From Actinomycetota bacterium (GTDB lineage Bacteria > Actinomycetota > Acidimicrobiia > Spongiisociales > UBA4744): a DNA stretch of 33,721 nucleotides. Position numbers and translations under genes: made by a program. The stretch spans positions 36,766 through 70,486 of the forward strand of contig JAADGS010000040.1 in the NCBI GenBank assembly GCA_013152275.1. The letters are read 5' to 3'. Below the pieces are notes generated by a model. The model was given only the letters and a program-made list of their open reading frames with translations. It was not told the origin of the DNA and ran no database searches. Shown here piece by piece: positions 15,835-24,236 of this stretch. Each line of letters begins with the position of its first letter. Positions within the stretch are counted from its first letter, which is position 1.

Positions 15835-16373
15835 TGTCACACCTCCGTTATCGTGTCCTCCTCCTCCTTCTCCTCATCACACTTGGAGCATGCGCTCCGC
15901 CGGTAACCCATGACCTCTCCGGTTCGCTGGCGGTGTTCGATTACTCCTATCACAACGATCTCATCGTCGAGGAGGCCCAGCGTCTGGCGAGAGGTGACTA
16001 CTTCGGACTTCCCGAGGCGGAACGCGATGCCGTCTGGATCGAAGCTGTCGGCCTTGTACGAGGAACGCCGTGCACAGACGGAGTCGAGACGTTCCCCGGG
16101 ATTCATGCGGGAGCTCCGGTACGGATCATGGATGCCGACGGCAGCATGCTCGCCGACAGCGCCCTCTCGGGTGGATTCGTGGACCTTCTCCCCTATCCGG
16201 ACGTGCAGGCGAAGGTGATCGCCGTCTGCCGCTTCGAGTTCGAAGTGCCAGAACTCGCGGATACGACCGGCTACGCGATTCTCGTAGGAGACCAGGAGCC
16301 GAAAACCTTCACCAAGCCGGGCCTCGAAGCAGCCGGATGGACGGTATCGCTCGAATTCGGGGTGAACCGTTGA
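15834..16373 (+). CDS. Small secreted lipoprotein of unknown function
   Basis: The 179-residue product begins MSHLRYRVLLLLLLITLGAC, a signal peptide with lipobox LGAC; the Cys would be lipidated and the rest exposed outside. The remainder (VFDYSYHNDLIVEEAQRL..., DAVWIEAVGLVRGTPC..., VIAVCRFEFEVPEL) is mixed alpha/beta with two Cys (about 78 and 132) and has no motif I recognise. It is divergent from the DAO-family gene, with the composite palindrome between them. The start is the GTG at 15834, with a possible leaderless transcript. It is followed by the alanine dehydrogenase gene after 124 bases. Confidence 0.75.
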   Translation: MSHLRYRVLLLLLLITLGACAPPVTHDLSGSLAVFDYSYHNDLIVEEAQRLARGDYFGLPEAERDAVWIEAVGLVRGTPCTDGVETFPGIHAGAPVRIMDADGSMLADSALSGGFVDLLPYPDVQAKVIAVCRFEFEVPELADTTGYAILVGDQEPKTFTKPGLEAAGWTVSLEFGVNR

Positions 16374-16497
16374 GCTTCTGCACCACCGCCGGGATGTGAA
16401 CGATGCTTCGTCCGACGAGATCTAGTCTTGGGCCGACACGACATCACATCGTCACGGTTCACGCGACACGCCCCATCCTCGGGCGGGAGGTTGATTA

Positions 16498-17628
16498 ATG
16501 ATCATCGGAGTCCCCAAGGAATCTCTACATCACGAGCATCGGGTTGGCCTGACTCCGGACGCCGCAGCCCACCTGCACAGGCTCGGACACACGGTTCTGG
16601 TCCAACACGACGCAGGACTGGGTGCCCGATTCTCCAACCACGAGTATGAGCAGGCCGGCGCGCAGATCGTCTACAGCGCGGAGGAGGCCTACCGACGTGC
16701 CGATCTCGTCACCAGGATCGGCACGATGTCTTCGGTCGAGCTGGATCTCCTCAAGCCCGGATCCGCAATCTGCAGTTTTCACCACATGGCGGTCGCCTCG
16801 AAAGCACTGGTCGACGGGTTGGTCGAGCGAGAGATCACCGCCGTCTCCTACGAACTCATCGAGGACGCAGCAGGCAACCGCCCGATCCTCGCACCGTTCA
16901 GCGAGATGGCGGGAATGCTCGCTGTGCATCTCGCCGGCTACTACCTCCAGAACGACTCCGGGGGAAGGGGAATCCTGTTGGGCAACGTGCCGGGGATCTC
17001 CCCACCGACCGTCGTCATCCTCGGTGCGGGAATCGCCGGCCGGACGGCGGCATGTCACGCGAGAGCGACCGGGGCCCGCGTCGTCGTGATCGACACCGAC
17101 ATGGCGAAACTGAGATCGGTGAGTTCCCGATGTGGCGGTCAGGTTGCGACTGCGAACGCCAGTCTCGAGCCGCTGGAGAACTACACGGCTTCGGCAGACG
17201 TGCTCATCGGCGCGGTGCTCATTCCCGGTTCGCGAGCTCCGATTCTGGTCACCGAGGACATGGTCGAAGGGATGCGTCGAGGAAGTGTGATCGTCGACCT
17301 CTCGATCGACCAGGGAGGTTGCGTGGAAACCAGCCGGCCGACGGGTCTCGACCAGCCGACCTACATCGTCCACGATGTCGTGCACTACTGCGTGCCGAAC
17401 ATGACGGCGAACGTCGCCCGCACGGCCTCCAAAGCGCTCACGAGAGCCGTCCTGCCCCAACTGGTGTCGCTGGCCGAACGAGGGACCGGAGGTGCTGCGG
17501 CGGCGGATCCCCATCTCGCCGCGGGAGTGGTGATGTATGAAGGAAACCTCGTGCACCGCCAGGTCGCCGCCGCCCACGGCCTGCCCTTCGTCGAGCTGAG
17601 ATCGCTCCTGACGGGAGCCGGCGCATGA
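16498..17628 (+). CDS. ald: Alanine dehydrogenase family protein
   Basis: The 376 residues are the normal length of L-alanine dehydrogenase, which interconverts alanine and pyruvate with NAD(H) and ammonia. The N-terminus IIGVPKESLHHEHRVGLTPD matches the Ald/PNT family. SFHHMAVASK contains the conserved catalytic His region. VVILGAGIAGRTAACHA is the NAD-binding loop, and SVIVDLSIDQGGCVETSRPT is the C-terminal signature. ATG at 16498 follows GGGAGG. Its stop TGA overlaps the ATG of the CoA-transferase gene (ATGA), so the two are coupled. NAD(P) transhydrogenase alpha subunit is an alternative, but the length, the Ald signature and the absence of a beta-subunit gene favour Ald. The true amino-acid substrate could differ. 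Confidence 0.85.
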   Translation: MIIGVPKESLHHEHRVGLTPDAAAHLHRLGHTVLVQHDAGLGARFSNHEYEQAGAQIVYSAEEAYRRADLVTRIGTMSSVELDLLKPGSAICSFHHMAVASKALVDGLVEREITAVSYELIEDAAGNRPILAPFSEMAGMLAVHLAGYYLQNDSGGRGILLGNVPGISPPTVVILGAGIAGRTAACHARATGARVVVIDTDMAKLRSVSSRCGGQVATANASLEPLENYTASADVLIGAVLIPGSRAPILVTEDMVEGMRRGSVIVDLSIDQGGCVETSRPTGLDQPTYIVHDVVHYCVPNMTANVARTASKALTRAVLPQLVSLAERGTGGAAAADPHLAAGVVMYEGNLVHRQVAAAHGLPFVELRSLLTGAGA

Positions 17629-18923
17629 ACTGGTTCGACGACTACAGATCGAAGCTGCAGACTCCGCACCAGGCAGTCTTCCAGATCCAGAGCGGCGACC
17701 GTGTCTACTACGGAGGGAACGCGGCGATCCCGTGGGCACTGGTCAGGGCGCTCGCAGAACGAGGCGAAGAACTCTCCGACGTCCAACTCAATCACGTTCT
17801 CCTCGTTGGCGACGATCCCCTCTCCGATCCGGCGATGGCCGATCATTTCCGTCACAACTCGCTCTTTGTGGGACCGGCGGATCGGGCTGCGGTGAACGAA
17901 GGACGCGCAGACTACGTTCCCATCTTCCTGCACCAGATTCCGCGCCTGTTCAAAGAGAACATCATTCCCCTGGATGTCGCAATGTTGATGGTGTCCCCGC
18001 CGGACGAGCACGGCTTCATGAGCCTCGGCGTCGAGACGCTCGCCTCCCAGGCCGCCTACCAGTCGGCCAAGAAGGTGATCGTCCAGGTGAACACGAAGAT
18101 GCCGCGCATTCTCGGCGACTCGTTCCTCCACGTGAGCAGGGTCGACACGATCGTCGAGCACACCGAGGCGTTGCCCAACCTGATACCGAAACCGGCCACA
18201 GAGGTCGAACGCAAGATCGCGGCGCACGTACTCGAGCTCATTCCGCCGCGTTCGACGGTGCAGATGGGCATTGGCGGCATCCCAGACTCGGTGTACGAGT
18301 CGATGGAAGGCGATCTACAGCTTGGGATCCACACCGAGATGCTGTCGGACGGAGCCATGCGCGCCATCGAACGCGGCGTCGTCACCGGGGCATACAAGTC
18401 GCTCCATCCCGGGAAGGTCGTGATCACGTTCGCGATGGGAAGCGACGATCTCTACGAGTTCCTCGACAACAATCCGCTCATCGAGGCACACCCCGTCGAC
18501 CACACGAACGATCCGTTTGTCGTTTCCCAGAACGACAACATGGTCGCGATCAACTCTGCGATCGAGCTGGATCTGACCGGACAAGTCTGTTCCGACTCGA
18601 TCGGCCCATACATCTACTCGGGGTTCGGCGGGCAGGTCGACTTCATTCGCGGTGCGGCGAAGTCCAAAGGCGGCCGACCCATCATCGCGCTTCCCGCAAC
18701 CGCCAAGGGCGGAACGCTCTCTCGCATCGTCCCGTTCCTGAAGCAGGGCGCCGGTGTGGTCACCAGCCGTGCCGATGTTCACTACGTCGTCACCGAATAC
18801 GGCGTCGCCAACCTGTTCGGCATGAATCTCCGGGAACGGGCAGAGGCGCTGATCGAGATCGCCGCCCCTCAGTTTCACGAGGAGCTGGAGGCCGCTGCGA
18901 AGGAACGCAAGCTGCTGCCGTGA
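17625..18923 (+). CDS. Acetyl-CoA hydrolase/transferase family protein (4-hydroxybutyrate CoA-transferase-like)
   Basis: The 432 residues match the length of AbfT-type CoA transferases, which move CoA from acetyl-CoA or another acyl-CoA to a carboxylate. Visible features are the N-terminal Rossmann-like half, QMGIGGIPDSVYESM, HTEMLSDGAMRAIERG, the catalytic-Glu segment AINSAIELDLTGQV, and the oxyanion segment YSGFGGQVDFIRGA. The ATG overlaps the alanine dehydrogenase stop (ATGA). The substrate is not determined; from the neighbours a C3 or C4 acid linked to alanine/lactate/pyruvate metabolism is plausible. 111 bases separate it from lutA; that gap holds a TAGCGT box at 19022-19027 but no convincing -35. 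Confidence 0.85.
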   Translation: MNWFDDYRSKLQTPHQAVFQIQSGDRVYYGGNAAIPWALVRALAERGEELSDVQLNHVLLVGDDPLSDPAMADHFRHNSLFVGPADRAAVNEGRADYVPIFLHQIPRLFKENIIPLDVAMLMVSPPDEHGFMSLGVETLASQAAYQSAKKVIVQVNTKMPRILGDSFLHVSRVDTIVEHTEALPNLIPKPATEVERKIAAHVLELIPPRSTVQMGIGGIPDSVYESMEGDLQLGIHTEMLSDGAMRAIERGVVTGAYKSLHPGKVVITFAMGSDDLYEFLDNNPLIEAHPVDHTNDPFVVSQNDNMVAINSAIELDLTGQVCSDSIGPYIYSGFGGQVDFIRGAAKSKGGRPIIALPATAKGGTLSRIVPFLKQGAGVVTSRADVHYVVTEYGVANLFGMNLRERAEALIEIAAPQFHEELEAAAKERKLLP

Positions 18924-19034
18924 GACTCTCTGCCGGTACCCGGGGATGGCGAACGGATTCATCTCGAGCAGGTGCCGACATCGACCAGAGCGTGGTCCAC
19001 CCCAGGAGAGGACCGAGCGAGTAGCGTCCTGTCC

Positions 19035-19760
19035 ATGGCCACCGTGCAGCTCTTCGTCACGTGCCTCGTCGATGCGTTCGCGCCGCAGGTTGGAGAAGCC
19101 GTCGTGGACCTTCTCGAGCGACTTGGACTGACCGTCGAGTTTCCCTTCGGACAGACGTGCTGTGGTCAGCCTGCGTTCAATGCCGGTTTCCGTGACGAAG
19201 CCCGGCGTATGGCCGTGCACACACTCGAGGTGCTCGACGCCACCGAAGGCATGATCGTGCTGCCATCGGGGTCGTGTGCGGACATGGTCATCCGCCACAT
19301 CCCCGATCTCGTCGCCGACGACCCCGACCTCTCCGAGGCGGCTCAGAGGGTCGCGGCCAGGACGCGTGAGTTCACCTCGTTCCTGGTCGACGACCTCGAC
19401 GTGACCGATGTGGAGGCCACCGGCGCCGGCTCCTGCACGCTACACCACTCCTGCCATGGCCTGCGGAACCTCGGCGTGAAGTCACAGCCTGAACGGCTCC
19501 TCGACAACGTCCAGGGAATGGATCGGGTGGAACTCGCGGACGCGACCGAGTGCTGTGGCTTCGGAGGCCTGTTCGCTCTCGAGATGCCCGACGTATCTAT
19601 CGCGATGCTCGACAGGAAGCTCGACAACATCGAGGCAAGCGGTGCCGACACGATCGTCGGAGGCGACATCTCGTGTCTCCTGCACATTGCAGGAGGTCTG
19701 CACCGGCGAGGGAGCTCCATCGAGGTTCGCCACATCGCCGAGATCCTCGCCAAACGATGA
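19035..19760 (+). CDS. lutA: L-lactate utilisation protein LutA (CCG-domain Fe-S oxidoreductase subunit)
   Basis: LutA is one of three proteins of the LutABC system that oxidises L-lactate to pyruvate. The 241 residues carry two CCG-type motifs, GQTCCGQPAFNAG (first half) and ATECCGFGGLFA (second half), and HHSCHGLRNLGV, as in heterodisulfide reductase-type cysteine-rich domains. ATG at 19035 is chosen because it gives the standard LutA start MATVQLFVTC; the upstream frame is not family-like. No ribosome-binding site is visible. It overlaps lutB by ATGA. Confidence 0.93.
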   Translation: MATVQLFVTCLVDAFAPQVGEAVVDLLERLGLTVEFPFGQTCCGQPAFNAGFRDEARRMAVHTLEVLDATEGMIVLPSGSCADMVIRHIPDLVADDPDLSEAAQRVAARTREFTSFLVDDLDVTDVEATGAGSCTLHHSCHGLRNLGVKSQPERLLDNVQGMDRVELADATECCGFGGLFALEMPDVSIAMLDRKLDNIEASGADTIVGGDISCLLHIAGGLHRRGSSIEVRHIAEILAKR

Positions 19761-21145
19761 CCTCCTTCCTCGAACGAGCGCGCTCGGACATCGGCACTCC
19801 CCCGATTGCCGCGCTGCAGATCGGCGCGCGACGATTCTCCGACCATCGCGCGCACGCCGTCGAGGCATTCCCGCCGATGGACGACATGCGAGATCGCGCT
19901 CGAGCAATCCGCCTCCACACGCTCGCGAATCTGGATCGGTATCTGGCCCAGTTCGCAGATGCTCTCGAAGGGGTGGGAGGGCACGTGTTCTTCGCCGCGG
20001 ATGCCCACGAAGCCAACGAGTACGTCGTACAACTTGCGCACGCCCGAAACGTGGAGCGGATCGTCAAGTCCAAATCCATGCTCACCGAGGAGCTGCACCT
20101 CAACGACGCCCTCGAAGCCGAGGGGATGGAGGTCGTCGAAACCGATCTCGGAGAGTTGATCGTGCAGCTCGCGAACGACCGCCCATCACACATCATCGCC
20201 CCGGTCCTCCACAAGACCCGCTTCGAGATCGGCACGCTGTTCGAAGAGAAGCTTGGCGTCCCGTACACAGATGATCCGATCCAACTGAACACGATTGCCC
20301 GCCGCCATCTCCGTCCCCTGTTCCTCACCGCGGACATGGGGATCAGCGGCGTGAACATCGCTGTCGCGCAGACCGGTTCCATCTGCATCGTCACGAACGA
20401 AGGCAACGGTCGCCTCACCACCACGGCGCCCAGAATCCACGTTGCGATGTTGGGTGCGGAACGCCTCGTCCCATCGATCGGGGACATGTCCGTCATCCTG
20501 GAGGTACTCGCCCGCAGCGCGACAGGCCAGAAGCTGAGCGTCTACACGAACGTCCTCACCGGCCCTCGCCGCCCCGGTGAACCGGACGGCCCGGACGAAC
20601 TCCATGTCGTGATCGTCGACAACGGGCGCTCGAAGGTCCTGGCGGGTCCAAGCTCCGAGATCCTGGCCTGCATCCGCTGCGGAGCGTGCCTCAACGTCTG
20701 TCCCGTGTACCGGACCGTCGGCGGGCACGCCTACGGCAGCACCTATCCGGGACCCGTCGGATCGGTGCTCACCCCGGCACTGTTCGACCTCGACGAATGG
20801 TCGGATCTGCCGTACGCGTCCACGCTCTGCGGAGCATGCCTGGAAGTATGTCCCGTTCGTATCGACATTCCCCGACTCCTGCTCGATCAGCGCAACCTGT
20901 CCGTGCAGACGCGAACCGGACCCATGTGGATGCGACGCCCGCTGCGTGCCTACGCAGGTGCAGCGACGCACCCGGGCCGCTTTCGCGCGCTGCTGCGTGC
21001 CGGTGCCGTCATCGGTCGTCTGTTCCGCACCGGATGGATCCGCCGGCTTCCCTGGCGAGGAGCCGCATGGACCCGGGGCAGGGATCTGCAGGCACCAGTC
21101 AAGTCGTTTCATCGACGCTGGAAGGAGCGCAACCGTGGATCGTGA
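19757..21145 (+). CDS. lutB: L-lactate utilisation protein LutB (LUD domain plus two 4Fe-4S motifs)
   Basis: The product is 462 residues. The N-terminal half is a LUD domain with TADMGISGVNIAVAQTGSI and NEGNGRLTTTAPRIHVA. The C-terminal half has the ferredoxin motifs CIRCGACLNVCPVYRTVGG and CGACLEVCPVRIDIP, with HAYGSTYPGPVGSVL between them. It probably carries electrons within the lactate-oxidising complex. ATG at 19757 overlaps the lutA stop and fits the family start; the frame upstream lies in lutA and is discarded. The 3' end overlaps lutC by 11 bases. Confidence 0.95.
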   Translation: MTSFLERARSDIGTPPIAALQIGARRFSDHRAHAVEAFPPMDDMRDRARAIRLHTLANLDRYLAQFADALEGVGGHVFFAADAHEANEYVVQLAHARNVERIVKSKSMLTEELHLNDALEAEGMEVVETDLGELIVQLANDRPSHIIAPVLHKTRFEIGTLFEEKLGVPYTDDPIQLNTIARRHLRPLFLTADMGISGVNIAVAQTGSICIVTNEGNGRLTTTAPRIHVAMLGAERLVPSIGDMSVILEVLARSATGQKLSVYTNVLTGPRRPGEPDGPDELHVVIVDNGRSKVLAGPSSEILACIRCGACLNVCPVYRTVGGHAYGSTYPGPVGSVLTPALFDLDEWSDLPYASTLCGACLEVCPVRIDIPRLLLDQRNLSVQTRTGPMWMRRPLRAYAGAATHPGRFRALLRAGAVIGRLFRTGWIRRLPWRGAAWTRGRDLQAPVKSFHRRWKERNRGS

Positions 21146-21788
21146 CGCGTTCTTGGCTCGGATCCGGTCGGCGTCGGCGTCCCTGTCGGCCTCTTCCGAC
21201 CCGGGGATTCTCGTCCCCGAGCAGCCCCCCGGTGATCTCGTAACCCGCTTCTGCCGTGAGCTCGAAGCCGTCGACGGGGTGCCCCACCGTGCTGTGGATA
21301 CGGATGATGCCCTCCGCATCGTCCTCGAGCTGATGGAAGGACACCGTTGGTTCATGGCCCGTGGGCCACTGCCGGTGCCCGGCCTTGCCGGCCGCCTGAT
21401 TCATGACGGCTATCGGATCATGAACAGCGATGTGCCACCTGACCCGGCGGCGCGTATCGAGCACCAGCTCGCCTACAAGACACTCGAGGTCGGGATCACC
21501 GCGGCGGACGCCGCTCTGGCCGAGTCGGGGTCGATCGTCGTCACGTCGGGACGCGAATCACCGCGGATGGCGTCCCTGATCCCGGAGACCCACATCGCTC
21601 TGGTCCGCACCGATCAGATCTATCCGTCGCTCAGTCACTTCCTCGCCGAACGCTCCGAGGTGGCGACCCGGTCGAGCAACATGGTCGTGATCACCGGGCC
21701 GAGCCGCACCGGCGACATCGAGCAGACCCTGACGCTGGGTGTGCACGGTCCGCGCCAGGTCCACGTCGTCCTCATCCCGTTCTCGTGA
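21135..21788 (+). CDS. lutC: L-lactate utilisation protein LutC (LUD domain)
   Basis: This 217-residue LUD-domain protein has the conserved block ITAADAALAESGSIVVTSG and ends with VHGPRQVHVVLIPFS. LutC is the third subunit of the LutABC lactate oxidation system. Start GTG at 21135 is inside the lutB end and has GAAGGAGC immediately upstream, so the translation is coupled. The last codons (PFS and stop) lie in the left arm of the palindromic element at 21777-21829. The next gene, DUF885, converges from the other side. Confidence 0.93.
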   Translation: MDRDAFLARIRSASASLSASSDPGILVPEQPPGDLVTRFCRELEAVDGVPHRAVDTDDALRIVLELMEGHRWFMARGPLPVPGLAGRLIHDGYRIMNSDVPPDPAARIEHQLAYKTLEVGITAADAALAESGSIVVTSGRESPRMASLIPETHIALVRTDQIYPSLSHFLAERSEVATRSSNMVVITGPSRTGDIEQTLTLGVHGPRQVHVVLIPFS

Positions 21789-21829
21789 CGGTTGAGCCGG
21801 TTAGTTCCCGCGAAGCGTCACGAGAACGG
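21777..21829. repeat. 53-bp structured inverted-repeat element, copy A
   Basis: Perfect 14-base arms CCGTTCTCGTGACG (21777-21790) and CGTCACGAGAACGG (21816-21829) flank a 25-base centre. The left arm encodes the end and stop of lutC, and the right arm encodes part of the C-terminus of the convergent DUF885 gene. A second copy (28519-28571) has 13 of the same arm pairs, the same 25-base centre length, and 14 of 25 centre bases identical. It may act as a bidirectional terminator here. The repeat outside a convergent context suggests a dispersed element such as a REP/REPIN-like unit. Confidence 0.8.
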
Positions 21830-23486
21830 AGGCAGTCCAGTCTTTCACCAATCGATCCAGCGTCGTGAGTGGCATCATGCCCGAGTCCAGAACGGTGTCG
21901 TGGAATCCCTTGACGTCAAAGCTCTCACCAAGGGCCGCCTCTGCCTCGCTCCGCATCCGCTGGATCTCCAGACGTCCGATCATGTAGGCGAGCGCCTGAC
22001 CCGGCAAGCCGATGTAGCGATCGACCTCGTTCTCGATCGTGCCGATCGACATCGGGGAGTTCTCGGCGAAGAAGTCGATCGCCTGCCGGCGGCTCCACCC
22101 TTTCGCGTGCAGGCCGGTGTCGACGACCAGCCGACCGGCGCGCATCGAGTCGGCCGAGAGCATGCCGATGCGCTCGAGGGGCCCCGAGTACAAGCCCATC
22201 TCGTCGGCAAGACGTTCGGTGTACAGGCCCCAGCCTTCGGCGTAGGCCGTGACGCCTGCGTGCTTTCGAAAGTCGGGGATTCCTTCGAGTTCCTGAGCGA
22301 TCGCCAACTGAAGATGGTGGCCCGGGATCCCCTCGTGATACGCCATCGCCTCGATCTCATAACGGCCCCAGTGTGTCGGATCGGACGTGTTGACGAAGAA
22401 CATGCCGGGTCGAGATCCGTCGGTGGCCGGCGGGAAATAGAACGCGGTCGGCCCGCTCGGTGTTTCGGCAACGATGCAGTCGGCCTTCGGAAGACGTCCG
22501 AACCAGTCCCCGATCGCGGCATTGGCCTTTGCGAGCGCACGCTCCGAAGCGGCGACGACTTCCGGGCCTGCCACAAAGTGCAGATCCGGATCCTCGCGTA
22601 GACGTGTGAAGATCTCGCTGAGATCGTCGGTGCCGAGAGCCTCCTTACCGAGCTTTCGATACTCGCCGGCCAACCGCTCGACCTGGTCGAGACCGATGTC
22701 ATGGATCTCATCGGCCTTCAACCGCAGCGTCGTGTGCTGATGAATCGCCTTCGCGTAGAGTTCGTCGCCGCCAGGTACCCAGGACACGCCGCTTCGCTCC
22801 TGCGGCCTGGCGAACGGCAAGACCTCGTTCGCGATCGTGTCTCGATACCGTTGCAGCGATGGCCGGATCGCGTCACGAACGACGGTGGCGAGACGCTCCT
22901 TCCACGCTTCGGTTGCCGACGTGTCGAAGGATTCCGGGACCCGTACATGCAGAAATGGATTCTCTTCCATCGGCAACGCGAGCAGCGCGTCGAGCTGCCC
23001 GACCGTCTTCTCGCTCGTCAGCGCAGGCGGTGTCCTGCCATCGACAAGCCCTTCGCGCAGGCGCTCGCCCATCTCATCGAACACTCGAGCGAATCCTCGG
23101 TACTTCTCGACCAACGCCTCGGCATGCTCGGACTCCTCGATGGGCAACTGGGGGATCAGCACGGGGATCATCGCCTGCAAACCCATGGCGTGGTTGACCG
23201 CGAACTCTGCCGCCCTCGTCTCGAGGGCATCGGCCCCGGTGGAGGCTTCGAAGATCAGCACATCCCTGGTGATTCGTTCGTCCTTGTCGAGACCTGCCTG
23301 ATCGATCGCCTCGGCCCGTCCTGCGAAGTCCCGAAGCCGGGCGATCTGGGCGTCCTCGGCCTCTCTCGACACTTCCTCGACCTTCTCGTCGAACCGGTGA
23401 TCTCCGAGCATCATGGCGTGCGTCGGGTTGGTCTCCATCGTGTAGTCCCAGTACTCGTCGCCGAGCCTGCGCAGTTCCTCGTTCAC
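21801..23486 (-). CDS. DUF885 family protein (metallopeptidase-like)
   Basis: The 561 residues match DUF885 length. Typical family blocks are YHEGIPGHHLQLAIAQE (HExxxGHH metal-binding region, about two thirds along) and AYAEGWGLYTERLADEM. The N-terminus LRRLGDEYWDYTMETNP and the PTHAMMLGDHRFDE block also match. DUF885 proteins are zinc-metallopeptidase-like with no single agreed substrate. The start is GTG at 23486. The gene is convergent with lutC, the 3' end running into the palindromic element, and is divergent from the tetR operon. The N-terminus has no signal peptide, so it is predicted to be cytoplasmic. Confidence 0.9.
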   Translation of the reverse strand: MNEELRRLGDEYWDYTMETNPTHAMMLGDHRFDEKVEEVSREAEDAQIARLRDFAGRAEAIDQAGLDKDERITRDVLIFEASTGADALETRAAEFAVNHAMGLQAMIPVLIPQLPIEESEHAEALVEKYRGFARVFDEMGERLREGLVDGRTPPALTSEKTVGQLDALLALPMEENPFLHVRVPESFDTSATEAWKERLATVVRDAIRPSLQRYRDTIANEVLPFARPQERSGVSWVPGGDELYAKAIHQHTTLRLKADEIHDIGLDQVERLAGEYRKLGKEALGTDDLSEIFTRLREDPDLHFVAGPEVVAASERALAKANAAIGDWFGRLPKADCIVAETPSGPTAFYFPPATDGSRPGMFFVNTSDPTHWGRYEIEAMAYHEGIPGHHLQLAIAQELEGIPDFRKHAGVTAYAEGWGLYTERLADEMGLYSGPLERIGMLSADSMRAGRLVVDTGLHAKGWSRRQAIDFFAENSPMSIGTIENEVDRYIGLPGQALAYMIGRLEIQRMRSEAEAALGESFDVKGFHDTVLDSGMMPLTTLDRLVKDWTASVLVTLRGN

Positions 23487-23522
23487 CGTCCAGCCTTTCG
23501 TCGCAGCAGATCACTCATCTTG

Positions 23523-23535
23523 ACCCACCGTGGGT
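23523..23535. promoter_or_regulatory. Palindrome upstream of the DUF885 gene
   Basis: ACCCAC-C-GTGGGT is a perfect 13-base palindrome with a single central base, 37 bases upstream of the DUF885 start. It is distinct from the TetR-type palindrome nearer the divergent tetR gene. It could be an operator; no binding protein can be named. Confidence 0.4.
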
Positions 23536-23584
23536 ACAACGTCGAATCTGGAGAAACGCCTGGCACCGCTCCCCCGTGCCGTGA

Positions 23585-23605
23585 TACAATATGACTGACT
23601 GGTCA
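23585..23605 (+). promoter_or_regulatory. tetR operon promoter -10 and overlapping TetR-type operator
   Basis: TACAAT at 23585-23590 (5 of 6 matches to TATAAT) is directly followed by TGACTGACTGGTCA (23592-23605), whose TGAC/GTCA ends form the palindrome type seen at TetR-family operators. A bound dimer would cover the expected transcription start near 23597, so autorepression is likely. The -35 region (about 23561) is weak. The first gene starts at 23622. Confidence 0.65.
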
Positions 23606-23621
23606 CCCACATTGGAGCGTC

Positions 23622-24236
23622 ATGGGTCGAATCACCGCCGAGGCGAAGCTCGAGGTCCGCAACCGACTCCTCGCCACGGCTGCAGAGCACTTTGCCCGCG
23701 ACGGCCTCGAGCGAACGAGTATCGACGCCATCGCGTCCGGAGCGGGCGTCGCCAAGGGAACCGTCTACAACTACTTCCGATCCAAGGACGAGCTTTTTGC
23801 CGAGGTCATCGCGGAGGGTGCACGACGCGCGGTACAGCGATACGAAGCCAATCCGGCGGCGGGATCGACCAGGGACCGGCTCCGGGGACTGGCCGAAGCA
23901 GACGTGCAGGTCGTGCGGGAACAGGAGCCTTTCCAGCAGGTCGTGATCAGGGAAGCCCTGGCGTTTCGACCTGAAACCTATCCCCTCGTCATCAGGCATC
24001 TCGCCCCGTTTGTCGGCGCCGTGGCACATGTCCTCGACGAAGGTGTGTCCGCAGACGAGGTGCGCGCAGATCGGCCCACTGCCGAACTCGCCCTGGCTTT
24101 TGTCGGCATCCTCGGCATCCTGTATGTACAACACTGGGGCTCCGGCGGCACGTGGCCGAAACTCGACGAGATCCCCGACCTCGCGGTCCTGCTGTTCTTC
24201 GAGGGTGTCGGACGACGGCCAGGGAAGCAACGATGA
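23622..24236 (+). CDS. TetR/AcrR family transcriptional regulator
   Basis: The 204-residue protein has a TetR N-terminal helix-turn-helix (TSIDAIASGAGVAKGTVYNY then FRSKDELFAEVI, residues about 32-62) and a helical ligand-binding domain of typical size. It is first in a three-gene operon with the methyltransferase and the HgcA/HgcB-like fusion, overlapping the former by ATGA. The palindrome between promoter and start suggests it represses its own operon until a small ligand binds. The ligand is unknown; since the operon encodes a corrinoid methyl-transfer system, a metal-, metalloid- or methyl-group-related signal is a guess only. Confidence 0.92.
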   Translation: MGRITAEAKLEVRNRLLATAAEHFARDGLERTSIDAIASGAGVAKGTVYNYFRSKDELFAEVIAEGARRAVQRYEANPAAGSTRDRLRGLAEADVQVVREQEPFQQVVIREALAFRPETYPLVIRHLAPFVGAVAHVLDEGVSADEVRADRPTAELALAFVGILGILYVQHWGSGGTWPKLDEIPDLAVLLFFEGVGRRPGKQR

